DNA from: Planctomycetota bacterium
Lineage (GTDB): Bacteria; Planctomycetota; UBA8742; UBA2392
DNA length: 64,000 nucleotides
Assembly (NCBI GenBank): GCA_025993795.1
Contig: JAMQHL010000021.1
Span: forward strand, 1 to 64,000
Reading direction: 5' to 3'
Both the position numbers and the translations under genes were made by a program. Every line of letters starts with the position of its first letter. The first letter of the stretch is position 1. Below the pieces are notes generated by a model that ran no database searches, was not told the DNA's origin, and saw only the letters and a list, made by a program, of their open reading frames with translations. Of this stretch, positions 53,309 through 63,895 are shown piece by piece.

Positions 53309-54016
53309 TCAGTCTTTCTCTGGGGGCGGGTCTGACTTGTGGGCCAGCGTCACGGCGTACACCATGCCGATCACGAAACCGCCGATGTGCGCCCACCACG
53401 CCACGCCGGAACTTTCGGCGCCTTGCGGACTGAACTGGATCTCGGTCAGTGCGTTGATCACGTTCATGCCGATCCAGAACAGCAGGTAGAAAAACGCCGG
53501 CACGCGCACAATCACGGGAATCACGATAATCGGGACCACGCTGATCACACGCGCCTTCGGAAACAGCACAAAGAAACCACCCATCACGCCCGCAATCGCG
53601 CCGCTGGCGCCCACCACCGGCATGCTGCTGTTGCCCGAAAACGCGATCTGGGTGATGCTGGCGGCCAAGCCGCACGCCAGGTAAATCACGAAAAACCGAA
53701 TGCGGCCGAAGCGGTCTTCCACGTTGGGGCCAAACACGAACAGCGAAAGCATGTTGCCCAGAAGGTGCCACAGCCCGCCGTGCAGGAACATGCAGGTCAG
53801 GAAGGGCAGTACTTTCTCGACGTTGGAGAGGTCGTTGCCCGCCCGCGCGCTGAACAGGTGGGGGTAGTTCGCAGGCACCAGGCCGTACTCAAGAAAGAAC
53901 TGGTTCGCATCGGTCACCAGCAATTGCTGGGTGAACGCAAAAATGTTCAGCGCGATCAGAAGCCACGTGACAATGGGCCATGAGTTTACGCGCTCGGTCG
54001 TCTTCAACGGGAACAT
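53309..54016 (-). CDS. Rhomboid-family intramembrane serine protease
   Basis: 235 residues. Six hydrophobic segments are visible; the active-site Ser is in GASGAIAGVMGGF and the His in WWAHIGGFVIGM, with the oxyanion helper HLLGNMLSLF before. It would cut transmembrane substrates. ATG 54016 (MFPLKTTERVNSWPIVTWLL) is preferred over an upstream start because the rest matches the family N terminus. Confidence 0.9.
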   Translation of the reverse strand: MFPLKTTERVNSWPIVTWLLIALNIFAFTQQLLVTDANQFFLEYGLVPANYPHLFSARAGNDLSNVEKVLPFLTCMFLHGGLWHLLGNMLSLFVFGPNVEDRFGRIRFFVIYLACGLAASITQIAFSGNSSMPVVGASGAIAGVMGGFFVLFPKARVISVVPIIVIPVIVRVPAFFYLLFWIGMNVINALTEIQFSPQGAESSGVAWWAHIGGFVIGMVYAVTLAHKSDPPPEKD

Positions 54017-54183
54017 CCCGTCAGAATAACAAGAACTGACGCGCGGAGGCAGCAAGCAGCGACACTCGCGGAGTCAATCCGTTGTTCATGGATCATTGAA
54101 AATTGATCATTGTGCTTGCTTGTCAGCCCTTTGTTGAAGCGTTGCCTCTTGCATTGTCGCTGCGCTTGGTAAACCTTTCCGCC

Positions 54184-56319
54184 ATGTCGCGCGTGACACG
54201 GCTGATCAATCGCAACGGGGAAGTAGTGCCCTTCCGGCGCTCGCGTGTGGTACGCGCGATCCTTGCCGCCGTGCGGTCTTCGGGCAGCAAGGATGAATGG
54301 GTCGCCGACAAGCTCGCCGACATGGTGGTCTACTTCCTTGACAGCCTGCACGGCGAACGACCGACACCGCCGACTGCCGACGACGTTGACGACACCATCG
54401 AAAAAGCACTGCTCAGCTCGCCGGACCTGTCCATCGTCGCGCAGGCTTTCATCTCGGGCCGCACCATGCGCCGCGAGATTGAGCAGCTTGAAGTCGCAGT
54501 CACCGATACCGACGGCCCCCGCGTCTCCCAGTCCAGCCAAGGCACCGGCGGCTGGAACCGTGTACGCATCACAGCCGCACTGATGCGCGAAAACGGGCTG
54601 GACGCCGCGCACGCGAGCGCAGTGGCCGAGGCGGTGGAAAAGCGGGTGCTGGCGCTTGATGTCGCGCGCGTGACCACCGGCCTGATTCGCGAACTGGCCG
54701 ATGCGGAGCTGCTTTCGCGCGGATTGATCCGCGAGCCCAGCATCATCTCTGTGCCGCGCTACGACCTTGAGCAATGGATGTTCCCCGGCGACGAAACAGA
54801 CGCCCAGCCGGCGGCCGGCCAGGCCGAACTGGCCGAGCGCGCGGGCCGCCGCGTGCTTGAGGCGTACACGCTGCAGAACATCATGGGGGGCGCGGCGCGC
54901 GATGCACATGAAGACGGCAGCTTGCACTTTGAGGCGCTGCACGCGCCGGCCGCGGTGGTTGCGACGCGGCTTGACGTATCTGCGCTGCTGCGCGGCGGTG
55001 CCGGCTTTGGCATGCAACGCATGGCGCCGGAATCAGCGTCGGGCCTGAGCGCGGCGTTCGCGCGCATTGCCGCAATGTTGCGCGAAGCTGCGGCATTTAC
55101 GGCCGGGCCGGTGACGTTGAAGGGCTTTGACCGGGCGCTGGCGGGCCAGGTTGCTGAAGATGCCGAGGCGCTTGACCGTGGGCAGTTGCAGGATGGTGTG
55201 CGCCTGCTGGCGGCGTTGGCGCCGCAAGGGCTTGTGATCGAATGCGGCCCGCCGGGTACAGCGGCGCGGGATATCGTGACGCGCACTTTGATTGACGCGC
55301 TTTCCGGCAGTGAAGGTGCCCTGCGCCGCCAGGTCGCGCTTGAGTTGACGGTAAGCGCCGGCGCATTTGCAGACCCTGCCCGACGTACGCTGATTGAACG
55401 TGCGGCTTCCGCTGCGGCATACTGCGGCGTGCCGGTGTTTCGGCTGCGTGAGGCGGCCACCGGCGGCGGCGGCGGGCTGTTTGACGACACGGCGGGGCCG
55501 CCCCATGAGATCCTGCTGGCGCGCGCGGCGCTGAACATGATGCGCCCGGCGCTGGACGCCACGGCCATGAATCTGGTGCTGGAGCGACTGGACGCGATGC
55601 TGGCGGTTGCAGCCAAGGGGTTGGCGTCGCGCGTGCGCTATCTTGAACGCGTGGCAATGCGCGACCTGGCTGAGCCCGCGCCGGCGTCTGCGCGCATGTT
55701 CCGGGCGCTGGTGGGGGGCTCGCGCGATGTTGGGGTTGCGCCGGTCGGCTTGTGGCCTGCGGCCGTGAAGTTGTCCGGCGCGGCCACGGAATCCGAGCCG
55801 CAGGTTGCCCGCGTGGCGCAGCAATTGCTGAGTTATGCAGCATTCAAGTTTCGAGAACTTGCAGCGCGCGAGGGGCTCACGGGCCGCATGTGCGGACAGG
55901 CCGTTGAGCCGGCGCCGGCGCGCATGGCGGCCCAGGACGCCAGTTTGTTGCAACGCACCAACCCCGAGTCGCCCTTGCGCGTGGCGCTATCGCGCGAAGG
56001 GGCGTACCAGCCCGGCGCCAGTGGCGAGCCGGCACGGGCGCTCGCCCAGCGCCTCGATGCCGAAGGTGCTCTGCATGCCCTGTTGGACCGCGATGCCGAA
56101 GTTGTCGCCGAGGAGTCGCTGACAGCGCAGGACGTCACGCGCGTACTGCGCGAGTGCCTGGCAGAACGTGGCCCGCGCCCGGCGCGCTTTGCCGTAAGCA
56201 TCCGCAGCCGCACCTGCCGCGACTGCGGCAATGCGTTCCCGGCCCACCGAGATGCCTGCCCGGTCTGCGGCAGCACCGCCTGGGCGCTGCCGCCCGGCCA
56301 GAAGTCGCTGTTCGGGTAG
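54184..56319 (+). CDS. NrdD-like ATP-cone protein without glycyl-radical site
   Basis: 711 residues. An ATP-cone domain (~5-95: [20 protein letters not shown] ... [16 protein letters not shown]), a second cone-like part (120-180) and a body like anaerobic RNR ([20 protein letters not shown]). The C-terminal zinc ribbon [20 protein letters not shown] matches NrdD, but the family's radical motif RVxGY is not present and no active-site cysteines stand out. The protein ends GQKSLFG; QKSLF (706-710) fits the pentapeptide that binds the beta clamp. It may be regulatory. The ATG at 54184 gives the proper cone start. Confidence 0.7.
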   Translation: MSRVTRLINRNGEVVPFRRSRVVRAILAAVRSSGSKDEWVADKLADMVVYFLDSLHGERPTPPTADDVDDTIEKALLSSPDLSIVAQAFISGRTMRREIEQLEVAVTDTDGPRVSQSSQGTGGWNRVRITAALMRENGLDAAHASAVAEAVEKRVLALDVARVTTGLIRELADAELLSRGLIREPSIISVPRYDLEQWMFPGDETDAQPAAGQAELAERAGRRVLEAYTLQNIMGGAARDAHEDGSLHFEALHAPAAVVATRLDVSALLRGGAGFGMQRMAPESASGLSAAFARIAAMLREAAAFTAGPVTLKGFDRALAGQVAEDAEALDRGQLQDGVRLLAALAPQGLVIECGPPGTAARDIVTRTLIDALSGSEGALRRQVALELTVSAGAFADPARRTLIERAASAAAYCGVPVFRLREAATGGGGGLFDDTAGPPHEILLARAALNMMRPALDATAMNLVLERLDAMLAVAAKGLASRVRYLERVAMRDLAEPAPASARMFRALVGGSRDVGVAPVGLWPAAVKLSGAATESEPQVARVAQQLLSYAAFKFRELAAREGLTGRMCGQAVEPAPARMAAQDASLLQRTNPESPLRVALSREGAYQPGASGEPARALAQRLDAEGALHALLDRDAEVVAEESLTAQDVTRVLRECLAERGPRPARFAVSIRSRTCRDCGNAFPAHRDACPVCGSTAWALPPGQKSLFG

Positions 56320-56320
56320 G

Positions 56321-56347
56321 TTACGGGGCGCGCAAACACGCTATACT
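56321..56347 (+). promoter_or_regulatory. Candidate promoter of the FlgI-like lipoprotein
   Basis: TTACGG (56321-56326) and TATACT (56342-56347) are 15 bp apart, upstream of the ATG at 56381. The -10 is close to consensus but the spacer is short, so this is a tentative call. Confidence 0.35.
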
Positions 56348-56380
56348 CGGGCTCCCTGGTCAGGCCCCTGGCGAGTTGAG

Positions 56381-57844
56381 ATGAAGGCAGTCTATTGTTT
56401 ATTGCTGCTGCTTCTGCTGGCGGCATGCAGCACCCCGCCCGCGAACAACAGTGCATCGACTGACGGCGGCGATTCCGGCGAGGGCGGGTTCAAGGACACG
56501 CGCAACATCCCGCACAACGAAAAGACCGCACAGCAGTTCATTCGTCGCTTTGAGGGCCTTCGCGTCGGCCTGCTGAACTACTTTGACCCGACCGAAGTGG
56601 AGCTGGTGAATCGCCAGTTCACCTGCGAGACCGTGATCTTTCGGCTGAACAGCACCGGCGACACGGGTGCCCTGCACGGCGCAGCGGCAGACCTGGCCGC
56701 TGAACTTGCAATCAAGCTGGGCTGGGAACACAGCCAGACTGCCACCAGCGAATCCATGGTGGAATCTCACCTTGCCGTCGTGCGCATACGCTCTATCGGC
56801 ATACCGGCCGGTGCCAAACCGGGCGACATGATCCCGGTTGCCATTGAGCTGAAAGGCAACGCCACCGACATCCACGGCGGGTACGTCTACACCACGCCAC
56901 TGAAAAACAGTGCCGGGCGCACCGTCGCCATATTGAAAGAAGGCTATCTGCCCTTTGACGTCAACCGCATGGAGCCTGAGGACATCTCTGAGGAAATGCG
57001 CCAGGACGCCAAGAACCTCGAGCGTCGCGAAGCCGCCAACGGCTCATGGTTCCTGCTGCGCAAGGGCGTGACCATCCAGAAAACGGTGTTGTCAGACGAC
57101 CTGTCGGCTGACCAGATCATTCTGCCACTGGTGCGGAAAGTGACTGCAGATGAAGTGGTTCGGACGCTCTCGGCTGACCTGATTCCGGATGTCGTCGCTG
57201 ACATCCGGCGGCAAATGAAAGGGATTGGCTTGCCCGCCAAAGTTGAAGACGAGCCGGGAAAGATCATTATCACGCCGCTGGGCGTGCGTGAAATCTCGTT
57301 GCAGCAGGTGTACGAGCGGGTCGAGGGCCTGCGCGTTGAGCTCAAGCCGAAGAACCGCATCATCATCGTATTTGACGATACGCTGTTCCGTGTGGCGATT
57401 TACGGCCCCGTCGCGCATCGCTTTCTGATTGACGGGCTCGCGCTGACGACTGATCCCTTCACCCGCGACAAACCCAACGTCGATGCGTACCAGTTGCCGT
57501 TTCGCGTAAGTTGCCGCCTGCTGCAACGGGCTGAGCCCGGCCGCTCAAGGCTGTACGGCGTTGCCGACGCGGACAACCCGAGCCCGGACGGCCACCGGGG
57601 GCGTGTTCGCCTTGCCTGGAGCCGCTGGAAAGACGGCAGGCAAATCGAGGAAAAGACAGAAGAACTGCCCACCAGCGATATCAGCGAAGTCCTGCGCCAC
57701 CTGTGGGTGCGCGGCATGGGCCCCCGCGAGGTGCTGGCCTTTGTGGTAGAAGCCGAGGCTTCATATGCGATCAATGCCGAGCTTGGCTTCAACCATCACA
57801 AGATTGATCTGGAGCGCCTAGCCGGGGCGAAACCAGGAGATTGA
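56381..57844 (+). CDS. Lipoprotein with FlgI (P-ring)-like segment
   Basis: 487 residues. The signal [16 protein letters not shown] ends in a lipobox (LAAC). Residues ~100-190 match the flagellar P-ring protein Flg[21 protein letters not shown], then [20 protein letters not shown]. The rest has no clear match; the C-terminal half has a beta-rich repeat. No flagellar genes are nearby, so it may be a FlgI relative used in another envelope ring. It lies 61 bp after the NrdD-like gene but has its own promoter candidate. Confidence 0.62.
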   Translation: MKAVYCLLLLLLLAACSTPPANNSASTDGGDSGEGGFKDTRNIPHNEKTAQQFIRRFEGLRVGLLNYFDPTEVELVNRQFTCETVIFRLNSTGDTGALHGAAADLAAELAIKLGWEHSQTATSESMVESHLAVVRIRSIGIPAGAKPGDMIPVAIELKGNATDIHGGYVYTTPLKNSAGRTVAILKEGYLPFDVNRMEPEDISEEMRQDAKNLERREAANGSWFLLRKGVTIQKTVLSDDLSADQIILPLVRKVTADEVVRTLSADLIPDVVADIRRQMKGIGLPAKVEDEPGKIIITPLGVREISLQQVYERVEGLRVELKPKNRIIIVFDDTLFRVAIYGPVAHRFLIDGLALTTDPFTRDKPNVDAYQLPFRVSCRLLQRAEPGRSRLYGVADADNPSPDGHRGRVRLAWSRWKDGRQIEEKTEELPTSDISEVLRHLWVRGMGPREVLAFVVEAEASYAINAELGFNHHKIDLERLAGAKPGD

Positions 57845-58019
57845 TCGCACAACTTGTCCACTCAGTGTCCACGGTCGCCTAACACCCGTGAAGGTGGTGT
57901 AAACTTTGACCCGGAAAGCCCTTCAATCGTGGGGTTTTGCCCAAAGAAAACCCGCCCCTCCCGTCGATACGCTAAAGATTGCCGGGGGTGGTGCCCCGGA
58001 CTCTTTTGGCAGGTGGCCC

Positions 58020-61000
58020 ATGCGCATCGTCAGCCTTGAAATGGACGGCTTTAAGTCCTTTGGGCGGCACACAATCTTTGAATTCCCGGCCCCGATCACG
58101 GGTGTCGTCGGGCCCAACGGCTGCGGCAAGTCCAACGTCGTGGATGCCACGCGCTGGGTGCTGGGCGAAATGTCGCGCAAGGCCCTGCGTGCCAAAAGCA
58201 GCACCGACGTGATCTTTTCCGGCAGTGCAACCCGCAAACCCGCCCGCTATGCCGAAGTCAGTATCAGCTTCGACAACAGCGACAAGGTGCTGCCGTTTTC
58301 CAGCAAGATTGTCCGGGTGACCCGTCGCCTTGAGAAGAACGGCGACAGCTTCTACCTGATCAATGGCGAGCCCGCCAAACTGCGCGACGTGCGCGGGTTG
58401 TTCGAGGGCACGGGCGCCGCCATGAGCGCCTACAGCATCATGGAACAGGGCAAGATGGACGCCCTGCTGCAAAGCAAGCCCGAAGACCGCCGCGTGGTCT
58501 TTGAAGAAGCAGCGGGTATCGGCCAGATGCGCAAACAGCAGGAAATCGCGCAGGCCAAGCTCGTGATCGTTGACCAGAACCTCGATCGGCTGAAAGACGT
58601 GCTGGCCGAGGTCAAGGGCCAGTTGCGCAAGATCAAGGCGCAAGCCGGACGCGCCCTGAAATACACCGAGTTGAAGGAACGCTGCCGGGTCATCCACGAA
58701 CAGCTCGGCCTGGCCGAGTTTGCACGCCTTGACGTACAGCGCAACGAGTTGCTGCAGGTGATTGCCGCCGCCGGCAAGCGCGAAGGCGCGATCCAGGCTG
58801 ACCTTGCCAAGACGCGCATGGACCTTGAAGACGCCGAGACCAACCTCGCCGACGCCGAGCACGAAGAGCGCCGGTTGGCAGAGCGCATCCACAAGCTTGA
58901 GCTGGATATCCGCGCCGAGCAGAACAGGCGCGAACAGGCATTGGCACGGGTGGACAGCCTGCAGCAGGCAATCCAGCGCGCAAGAGAGCTGTCCGAGCGC
59001 GTGCGGCAGCAGGTGAGCGGGCTCAAACAACGCCGCGAGAGCATACAGCTTGAGACCGAGCAGGGCCGCGCTGAAATGGCTGCGCTCAGCAAGCGGGTAA
59101 GCGAGCTTGCGCAAGCCGAACAGGCTGCCCGCGCCGAAACCGAGTCGGTCGAGGCGCAGCTGAAGGAAGTCCGCAACCATCTGCTGGATGCCATCGGCGA
59201 AGCCAACGGGGCACTGAACCAGCGCATGACGCTGGATGCAGAGTTGCGGGGCGCGCGTCGCCGCCTTGAAACGCTTGAGGCGCGCGGCACAGAAGCGGCC
59301 CGCGAGTTTGACGACGTCGCGATGCGCGCCAGCACGGCAAATGCCGCAAGGCATGAGCAGGAACAAGCACTGGCGGGGTTGAAGGCCGAACTGGCCGAGC
59401 TGGATGCGCAGCTTGCGCCAGCGGCAAGCTCTGCCAACGATCTGCGCCAGCGCAAACATGCCCTTGAACTCAAGCGCGGCGCCAAGCTTGAGCGCAAAGC
59501 CATGCTGGTAAGCATGGCTGAACAGCGACCGGGCCTTGATGACACCGCCCGCGAGTTGCTGGCAGACCCGGCGCGCTGCGAGTGCTTTGGCATACTTGGC
59601 GTGATTGCAGACAACGTGCGCATTGACCTCGGCTTTGCAGCGGCCCTTGAGCGTGTGTTGAAAGACCTTGGCAGCGCCATCGTGGTGGACCGGCTTGAAC
59701 AGGCGCACGACCTGTTTGACTGGCTGGCGGGCCGCGGCAGCAGCAACATCACGCTGATCGCGCGTGACCAGTTTTCTGCACCGAAGAAGGCGGCACAGTT
59801 TCCCGGCGGCAAGGGCGTAATCGGCCCCTTACTGGACGAGGTGAAGACCAACGACGGTTTTGGGGGGTTGCTGGGCGCCTTGGTCAGCGACGTACTGCTG
59901 GTGGCGGACCGCAGCGTCGCGCGCCGCCTGATGAAGACGTGCGCGGGCTTTCGCATCGTGACACCCACCGGTGAAATGTTCACGCTGCCCGGTGCGTTTG
60001 CGCTTGCGGGCGGTGAAGCCGCCACGGGGCTGATAACGCAGCAGTCGGAGATTGACCGGCTCACGCGTGATTTAGGCGTGCTGGACACTGAGGTTGAGGA
60101 GACCGCAGCCAGGCTGGCCGACGCCTTGACGCGCCAGGATCAACTTGCAGCCCGCAGCGTCGAGTTGCGCGCATCGATCTATGACGCGAGCATGGAGGCG
60201 GCATCGCGCCGCGTGGCGCTGGAGTCGCTGAATCGCGAGCACAAGCGACTTGCCGAAGAGCAGGACGTGTTGCGCCGCGAACAGACCCTGTTGCAGGCGC
60301 AAGTCGAACAGCACCTGGCGCGCCACAGCGAACTGACCGAGCAGATGGCCCGCGCCGAGGAAGAGAAATCACGCTGCGAAGGCGAGCTGGGGCGCCTGAA
60401 CGAAGATGCAGCCGCGCGCAGAGTCACGCTGGCCGAGGCACGCGATGCCCTTACCGAGGCGCGCGTGGATGAGGCTGCCCGCCGCACGCGCCTGGCGCAG
60501 TCCGAGGATTCGCTCAAGGGCATCGACAGCGCGCTGGCGCGCTATGCCGACGAGCTTTCGCGCAGTGCCGGCGAAGTCGAGACGCACGCCAAGGAAAGTC
60601 GCGGCCTTGAGCACGCGGCAGGCAGCAGCGTGGAAGTACAGGCCGAGCTTGAGCGTGAGCAGTCGGAACTGAACAACCGGCGCAGCCAGGGCGGCGGCAT
60701 GCTCGCGACACGCCGCGCGGAAGTCGAGAAGGCCCGCGCGTACGCGTCAGAGCTTCAGGAGAAGCTGTACAGCGAGCGCGAAAGCGTGCAGCAGGCGCGC
60801 ATCGATGAAAACACACTGTTCATGAAGATGGACTCTTTGCGACGCCGCCTGTCTGAGCTGTACAACACTGATATTGACGGCTTGTACCGCGACTTCGACG
60901 CGCAGCGAAGCGTGATTGACGAATCGGCCTGCCGGCAGGAACTGGGCATAGTCGAAGACCAGTTGCGAAAGCTGGGCAACGTCAACATGGAAGCGATGGA

Positions 61001-61598
61001 CGAGCTGAAGGAAACCGAAGAGCGCAACGACTTCTACAGCAAGCAGGAAAGCGACCTGCTGAAGGCCAAGCGCACACTCGGCGACGCAATTGCGCGCATC
61101 GAAAACGAAACGCGCCGCATGTTCCTCACGACGTTCGAGGCGATTCGCGCCAACTTTCAACGCCTGTTCCGGCGCCTGTTCGGCGGCGGCAGTGCCGACA
61201 TCATGCTGACAAACCCGGAAGACCCGCTCAACAGCGGCGTCGAGATCATCGCCAAGCCGCCGGGCAAAGAAGCGCTGCCGATTGCGATGCGCAGCGGTGG
61301 CGAACGCGCCATGATCAGTGTTGCGATGATGTTTGCGGTGTACGAGACCAACCCGGCGCCGTACGCGATTTTGGACGAAGTAGACGCGCCGCTGGATGAA
61401 GCCAACGTTGACCGCTTCTGCAGCGTGATCGAAGACTACGCCAAGGTCAGCCAATTCATCATTATCACGCACCACAAGAAGACGATGGCGGCTTGCGACA
61501 CGCTGTACGGCGTAACGATGCAGGAACCCGGCACCAGCACCAAGGTCAGCGTGGATTTGCGCACTGCGGACACGGCGGAACTGGTGGCCAGCGCCTGA
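58020..61598 (+). CDS. smc: Chromosome segregation protein SMC
   Basis: 1192 residues, the usual SMC size. It forms an ATP-driven ring that organises and segregates the chromosome with ScpA/B. The N-terminal head has Walker A GPNGCGKSN and the Q-loop; the coiled coils surround a hinge (CECFGILGVIADNVRIDLGF ... AIVVDRLEQAHDLF) at ~525-640; the C-terminal head has the signature RSGGERAMISVAMMFAVYE and Walker B ILDEVDAPLDEANVD. ATG 58020 with AGGTGG upstream is preferred to the longer frame from 57906. It is followed by a terminator. Confidence 0.96.
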   Translation: MRIVSLEMDGFKSFGRHTIFEFPAPITGVVGPNGCGKSNVVDATRWVLGEMSRKALRAKSSTDVIFSGSATRKPARYAEVSISFDNSDKVLPFSSKIVRVTRRLEKNGDSFYLINGEPAKLRDVRGLFEGTGAAMSAYSIMEQGKMDALLQSKPEDRRVVFEEAAGIGQMRKQQEIAQAKLVIVDQNLDRLKDVLAEVKGQLRKIKAQAGRALKYTELKERCRVIHEQLGLAEFARLDVQRNELLQVIAAAGKREGAIQADLAKTRMDLEDAETNLADAEHEERRLAERIHKLELDIRAEQNRREQALARVDSLQQAIQRARELSERVRQQVSGLKQRRESIQLETEQGRAEMAALSKRVSELAQAEQAARAETESVEAQLKEVRNHLLDAIGEANGALNQRMTLDAELRGARRRLETLEARGTEAAREFDDVAMRASTANAARHEQEQALAGLKAELAELDAQLAPAASSANDLRQRKHALELKRGAKLERKAMLVSMAEQRPGLDDTARELLADPARCECFGILGVIADNVRIDLGFAAALERVLKDLGSAIVVDRLEQAHDLFDWLAGRGSSNITLIARDQFSAPKKAAQFPGGKGVIGPLLDEVKTNDGFGGLLGALVSDVLLVADRSVARRLMKTCAGFRIVTPTGEMFTLPGAFALAGGEAATGLITQQSEIDRLTRDLGVLDTEVEETAARLADALTRQDQLAARSVELRASIYDASMEAASRRVALESLNREHKRLAEEQDVLRREQTLLQAQVEQHLARHSELTEQMARAEEEKSRCEGELGRLNEDAAARRVTLAEARDALTEARVDEAARRTRLAQSEDSLKGIDSALARYADELSRSAGEVETHAKESRGLEHAAGSSVEVQAELEREQSELNNRRSQGGGMLATRRAEVEKARAYASELQEKLYSERESVQQARIDENTLFMKMDSLRRRLSELYNTDIDGLYRDFDAQRSVIDESACRQELGIVEDQLRKLGNVNMEAMDELKETEERNDFYSKQESDLLKAKRTLGDAIARIENETRRMFLTTFEAIRANFQRLFRRLFGGGSADIMLTNPEDPLNSGVEIIAKPPGKEALPIAMRSGGERAMISVAMMFAVYETNPAPYAILDEVDAPLDEANVDRFCSVIEDYAKVSQFIIITHHKKTMAACDTLYGVTMQEPGTSTKVSVDLRTADTAELVASA

Positions 61599-61616
61599 GA
61601 TGGATTGCGTTGCCAG

Positions 61617-61641
61617 GCCCGCGACTTCCGTCGCGGGCTTT
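61617..61641 (+). terminator. Terminator after smc
   Basis: GCCCGCGAC and GTCGCGGGC form a 9-bp perfect stem with loop TTCC, followed by TTTC, 19 bp after the smc stop and before the next start. The T run is short. Confidence 0.65.
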
Positions 61642-61661
61642 CAATTGTACGCTTCGGCCGA

Positions 61662-62450
61662 ATGGAAAAACTTTCCAAGGCACGCAGCAAAGAACTCCGC
61701 GCGCTCAAGCTGCGCAAGTCGCGCGATGAGCTTGGCCTGTACGTCGCCGAGGGCCCGCTGCTGCTTGAAGAAGCGCTCAAGGCCGGTGTGTTCCCGCGCT
61801 ATGTGGTGACCTGCGACGAGTTGATGGAAGGCACCCGCGACAAGATCAACGCGCTGGTGCAGAGGTGCGGGTCCGAACAGGTCGAGTGTTTCAGCAACGA
61901 CACCGGCGAGTTCATGAACGTCAGCGACACCGTCAACAGCCAGGGGTTGCTGGCGGTCTTCGGCCTGCCCGCCTATGACGTGAATACGCTGCTGCTCAAG
62001 CCCCGGCTTACGCTGCTTGTGCTCGATAACGTGCGCGACCCGGGCAACCTCGGCACGATCATGCGCCAGGCGGCAGCATTCGATTGCGATGGACTGCTGC
62101 TGCTCAAGGGTTGTGTCGATGCCTACAACCACAAAGCCGTGCGCGCGAGCATGGGCGGCGTGTTCCATGTGCCGGTGTTCAACGACCTGACTCCCGAGGT
62201 CGTGATTGAGAAGCTGTCAAGTACCGGTGTGTGGCCCTATGTCACGGGCACCAAGGGCAAGAACGCATTCGAGGTCAGCTACCCACCCAAGACAGCGTTC
62301 ATCATCGGCGGCGAAAGCGAAGGCGTGCAACCGTTCTGGGGCGATCACGCAGTGATTCAGGTAAGCATTCCGCAGACGGCAAAGGTGGAAAGCCTGAACG
62401 CTGCAGTGGCGGCCAGCATCCTGCTTGCGTACCGGTACCAGGCACGGTAG
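61662..62450 (+). CDS. SpoU/TrmH-family rRNA 2'-O-methyltransferase
   Basis: 262 residues. The N-terminal substrate-binding part (LKLRKSRDELGLYVAEGPLL) precedes the SPOUT knot: LTLLVLDNVRDPGNLGTIMR, FIIGGESEGVQPFW and SIPQTAKVESLNAAVAASIL carry the SAM-binding motifs 1-3. Members such as RlmB methylate 23S rRNA ribose. The exact nucleotide is unknown. ATG 61662 is chosen over 61605 since the latter frame crosses the terminator. Confidence 0.92.
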   Translation: MEKLSKARSKELRALKLRKSRDELGLYVAEGPLLLEEALKAGVFPRYVVTCDELMEGTRDKINALVQRCGSEQVECFSNDTGEFMNVSDTVNSQGLLAVFGLPAYDVNTLLLKPRLTLLVLDNVRDPGNLGTIMRQAAAFDCDGLLLLKGCVDAYNHKAVRASMGGVFHVPVFNDLTPEVVIEKLSSTGVWPYVTGTKGKNAFEVSYPPKTAFIIGGESEGVQPFWGDHAVIQVSIPQTAKVESLNAAVAASILLAYRYQAR

Positions 62451-62455
62451 GCGGG

Positions 62456-62731
62456 CTATTCTTCGCCGAGAAAGAACTTGTTCTTGAACAGCTCGACCAG
62501 GCTGCTGACTGCGGCATCGGCGTCGCTGCCTTCGGCCTCGACCTTGAGGCGCGTGCCCTTTTCAGCGGCGAGCATGATGACATCGATAATCGACTTGGCG
62601 TTGCAGCGGTGGTCGCCCTTAATCAGGTAGACTTCTGCGGTAAACTTTGACGCCGTCTCAATCACCTTCATCGCCGGCCGCTGGTGCAGGCCGTACTTGT
62701 TCAGCAGTTCGACTTCGGCAGTTGCAGGCAT
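62456..62731 (-). CDS. ptsH: HPr phosphocarrier protein
   Basis: 91 residues. Phosphorylated His16 lies in NKYGLHQRPA, and the regulatory Ser47 is in NAKSIIDVIML, the site used by HPr kinase. In bacteria without sugar PTS, HPr is often a regulator. It lies 76 bp after GlmR on the same strand, a pairing common where HPr signals carbon status. Confidence 0.92.
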   Translation of the reverse strand: MPATAEVELLNKYGLHQRPAMKVIETASKFTAEVYLIKGDHRCNAKSIIDVIMLAAEKGTRLKVEAEGSDADAAVSSLVELFKNKFFLGEE

Positions 62732-62807
62732 AGTTGCCAGTGTATGTATGGCCGTGCAGCGTTGGAATCAAGGGACTTGCGGCTTGCCGTTCTGCAGGCG
62801 TCTCTCC

Positions 62808-63809
62808 TCAACCGGCCTTGGCCTTGTCCCGGCCGATGTCGCGGAACACCTGAAGGCACAATTCGGCCAGCCGCGCCGGGTGGTGGCGCACAACATGATC
62901 CGCGCTCACAAGGTCGCCGGTCACCAAACGCGGGTTGCCGGCAAGCTGGCTCAGCTTTGGCAGGTCGGCGTCAACCGGCACGGAGTTCTCGGCGGCATAG
63001 GCCTGGCGCAGACGGTCGGGGATGGCGCCGGTGTTTACGACCACAAAGTCAAGCAGGGCTTCGCTGGTGTGTTCAATGATCACGTCGACGTGGCGGCTGG
63101 CCGTGAAGTCCTGGGTTTCGCCCGGCTGTGTCATGATGTTGCAGACGTATCCGACGACGGCGCCGGTCTTTTGCAGGGCATTGCGGATGTCCGGGATCAG
63201 CAGGTTGGGCAACACGCTGGTGTACAGGCTGCCGGGGCCGAGCAGCACAAGGTCAGCGGCCATGATGGCGTCTACCACATCGTGGGCAGCAGGCGCGTCT
63301 TGGGGTTTGATGGCAAGGCGCTTTACGGGTTTGTTGACCTTGCCGACCAGTGACTCGCCGGTGGTCTTGCTGCCGTCTTCGTGCTCGGCGATCAGGCTTA
63401 GCTTGACGGTTGTAGCGGGCAAGACGCGGCCGCGCACATTCAGTACGCGGTTGGCTTCGCGCACGGCCTGTTCGAAGTCGCCGGTCACCTTGGTCATGGC
63501 GGCCAGGAAGATGTTGCCGAAGGGGTGGCCCTTGAGGTCGCCTTCTTCGAACCGGTATTGAAACAGTTTTTCGAGCACCGGGCCGGCATCGCTGAGTGCG
63601 GCCAGACAGCTGCGGATGTCGCCGGGCGGCAACATGCCGAACTCTTTTCGAAACCGCCCGCTGCTGCCGCCGTCGTCTGCCACGGTAACGATGGCGGTCA
63701 GTTTGTCGGTGTGTTCTTTCAGGCCGCGCAGCAGGCCGCTGGCGCCGGTGCCGCCGCCGATGGCGACGACGCTTGCAGAGCGGCGGAATAGTCGTGGAAA
63801 CAGTGCCAT
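62808..63809 (-). CDS. yvcK: GlmR/YvcK-type gluconeogenesis factor
   Basis: 333 residues of the CofD-like UPF0052 fold, which binds UDP-sugars and controls peptidoglycan precursor supply and central carbon flow. Visible blocks are SVVAIGGGTGASGLLRGLKE, TVADDGGSSGRFRKEFG, PPGDIRSCLAALS, HPFGNIFLAAM and LGPGSLYTSVLPNLLI. ATG 63809 starts the family-typical end. It pairs with HPr downstream. Confidence 0.93.
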   Translation of the reverse strand: MALFPRLFRRSASVVAIGGGTGASGLLRGLKEHTDKLTAIVTVADDGGSSGRFRKEFGMLPPGDIRSCLAALSDAGPVLEKLFQYRFEEGDLKGHPFGNIFLAAMTKVTGDFEQAVREANRVLNVRGRVLPATTVKLSLIAEHEDGSKTTGESLVGKVNKPVKRLAIKPQDAPAAHDVVDAIMAADLVLLGPGSLYTSVLPNLLIPDIRNALQKTGAVVGYVCNIMTQPGETQDFTASRHVDVIIEHTSEALLDFVVVNTGAIPDRLRQAYAAENSVPVDADLPKLSQLAGNPRLVTGDLVSADHVVRHHPARLAELCLQVFRDIGRDKAKAG

Positions 63810-63895
63810 CGGCAACCGATGCGGAACTCGGGTATCAGTCTGCAATGCCCATCAGAGACCTGGGATGCTGTCCGGTAGGGTGACCCCTTGCCCTA

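Noticed and set aside
57972..60088. Long minus-strand frames opposite smc (578 and 552 residues)
   Set aside because: High-GC coding DNA leaves the opposite strand open. These frames are Leu/His- or Ser/Arg-rich without domains, while the plus strand encodes a full SMC.
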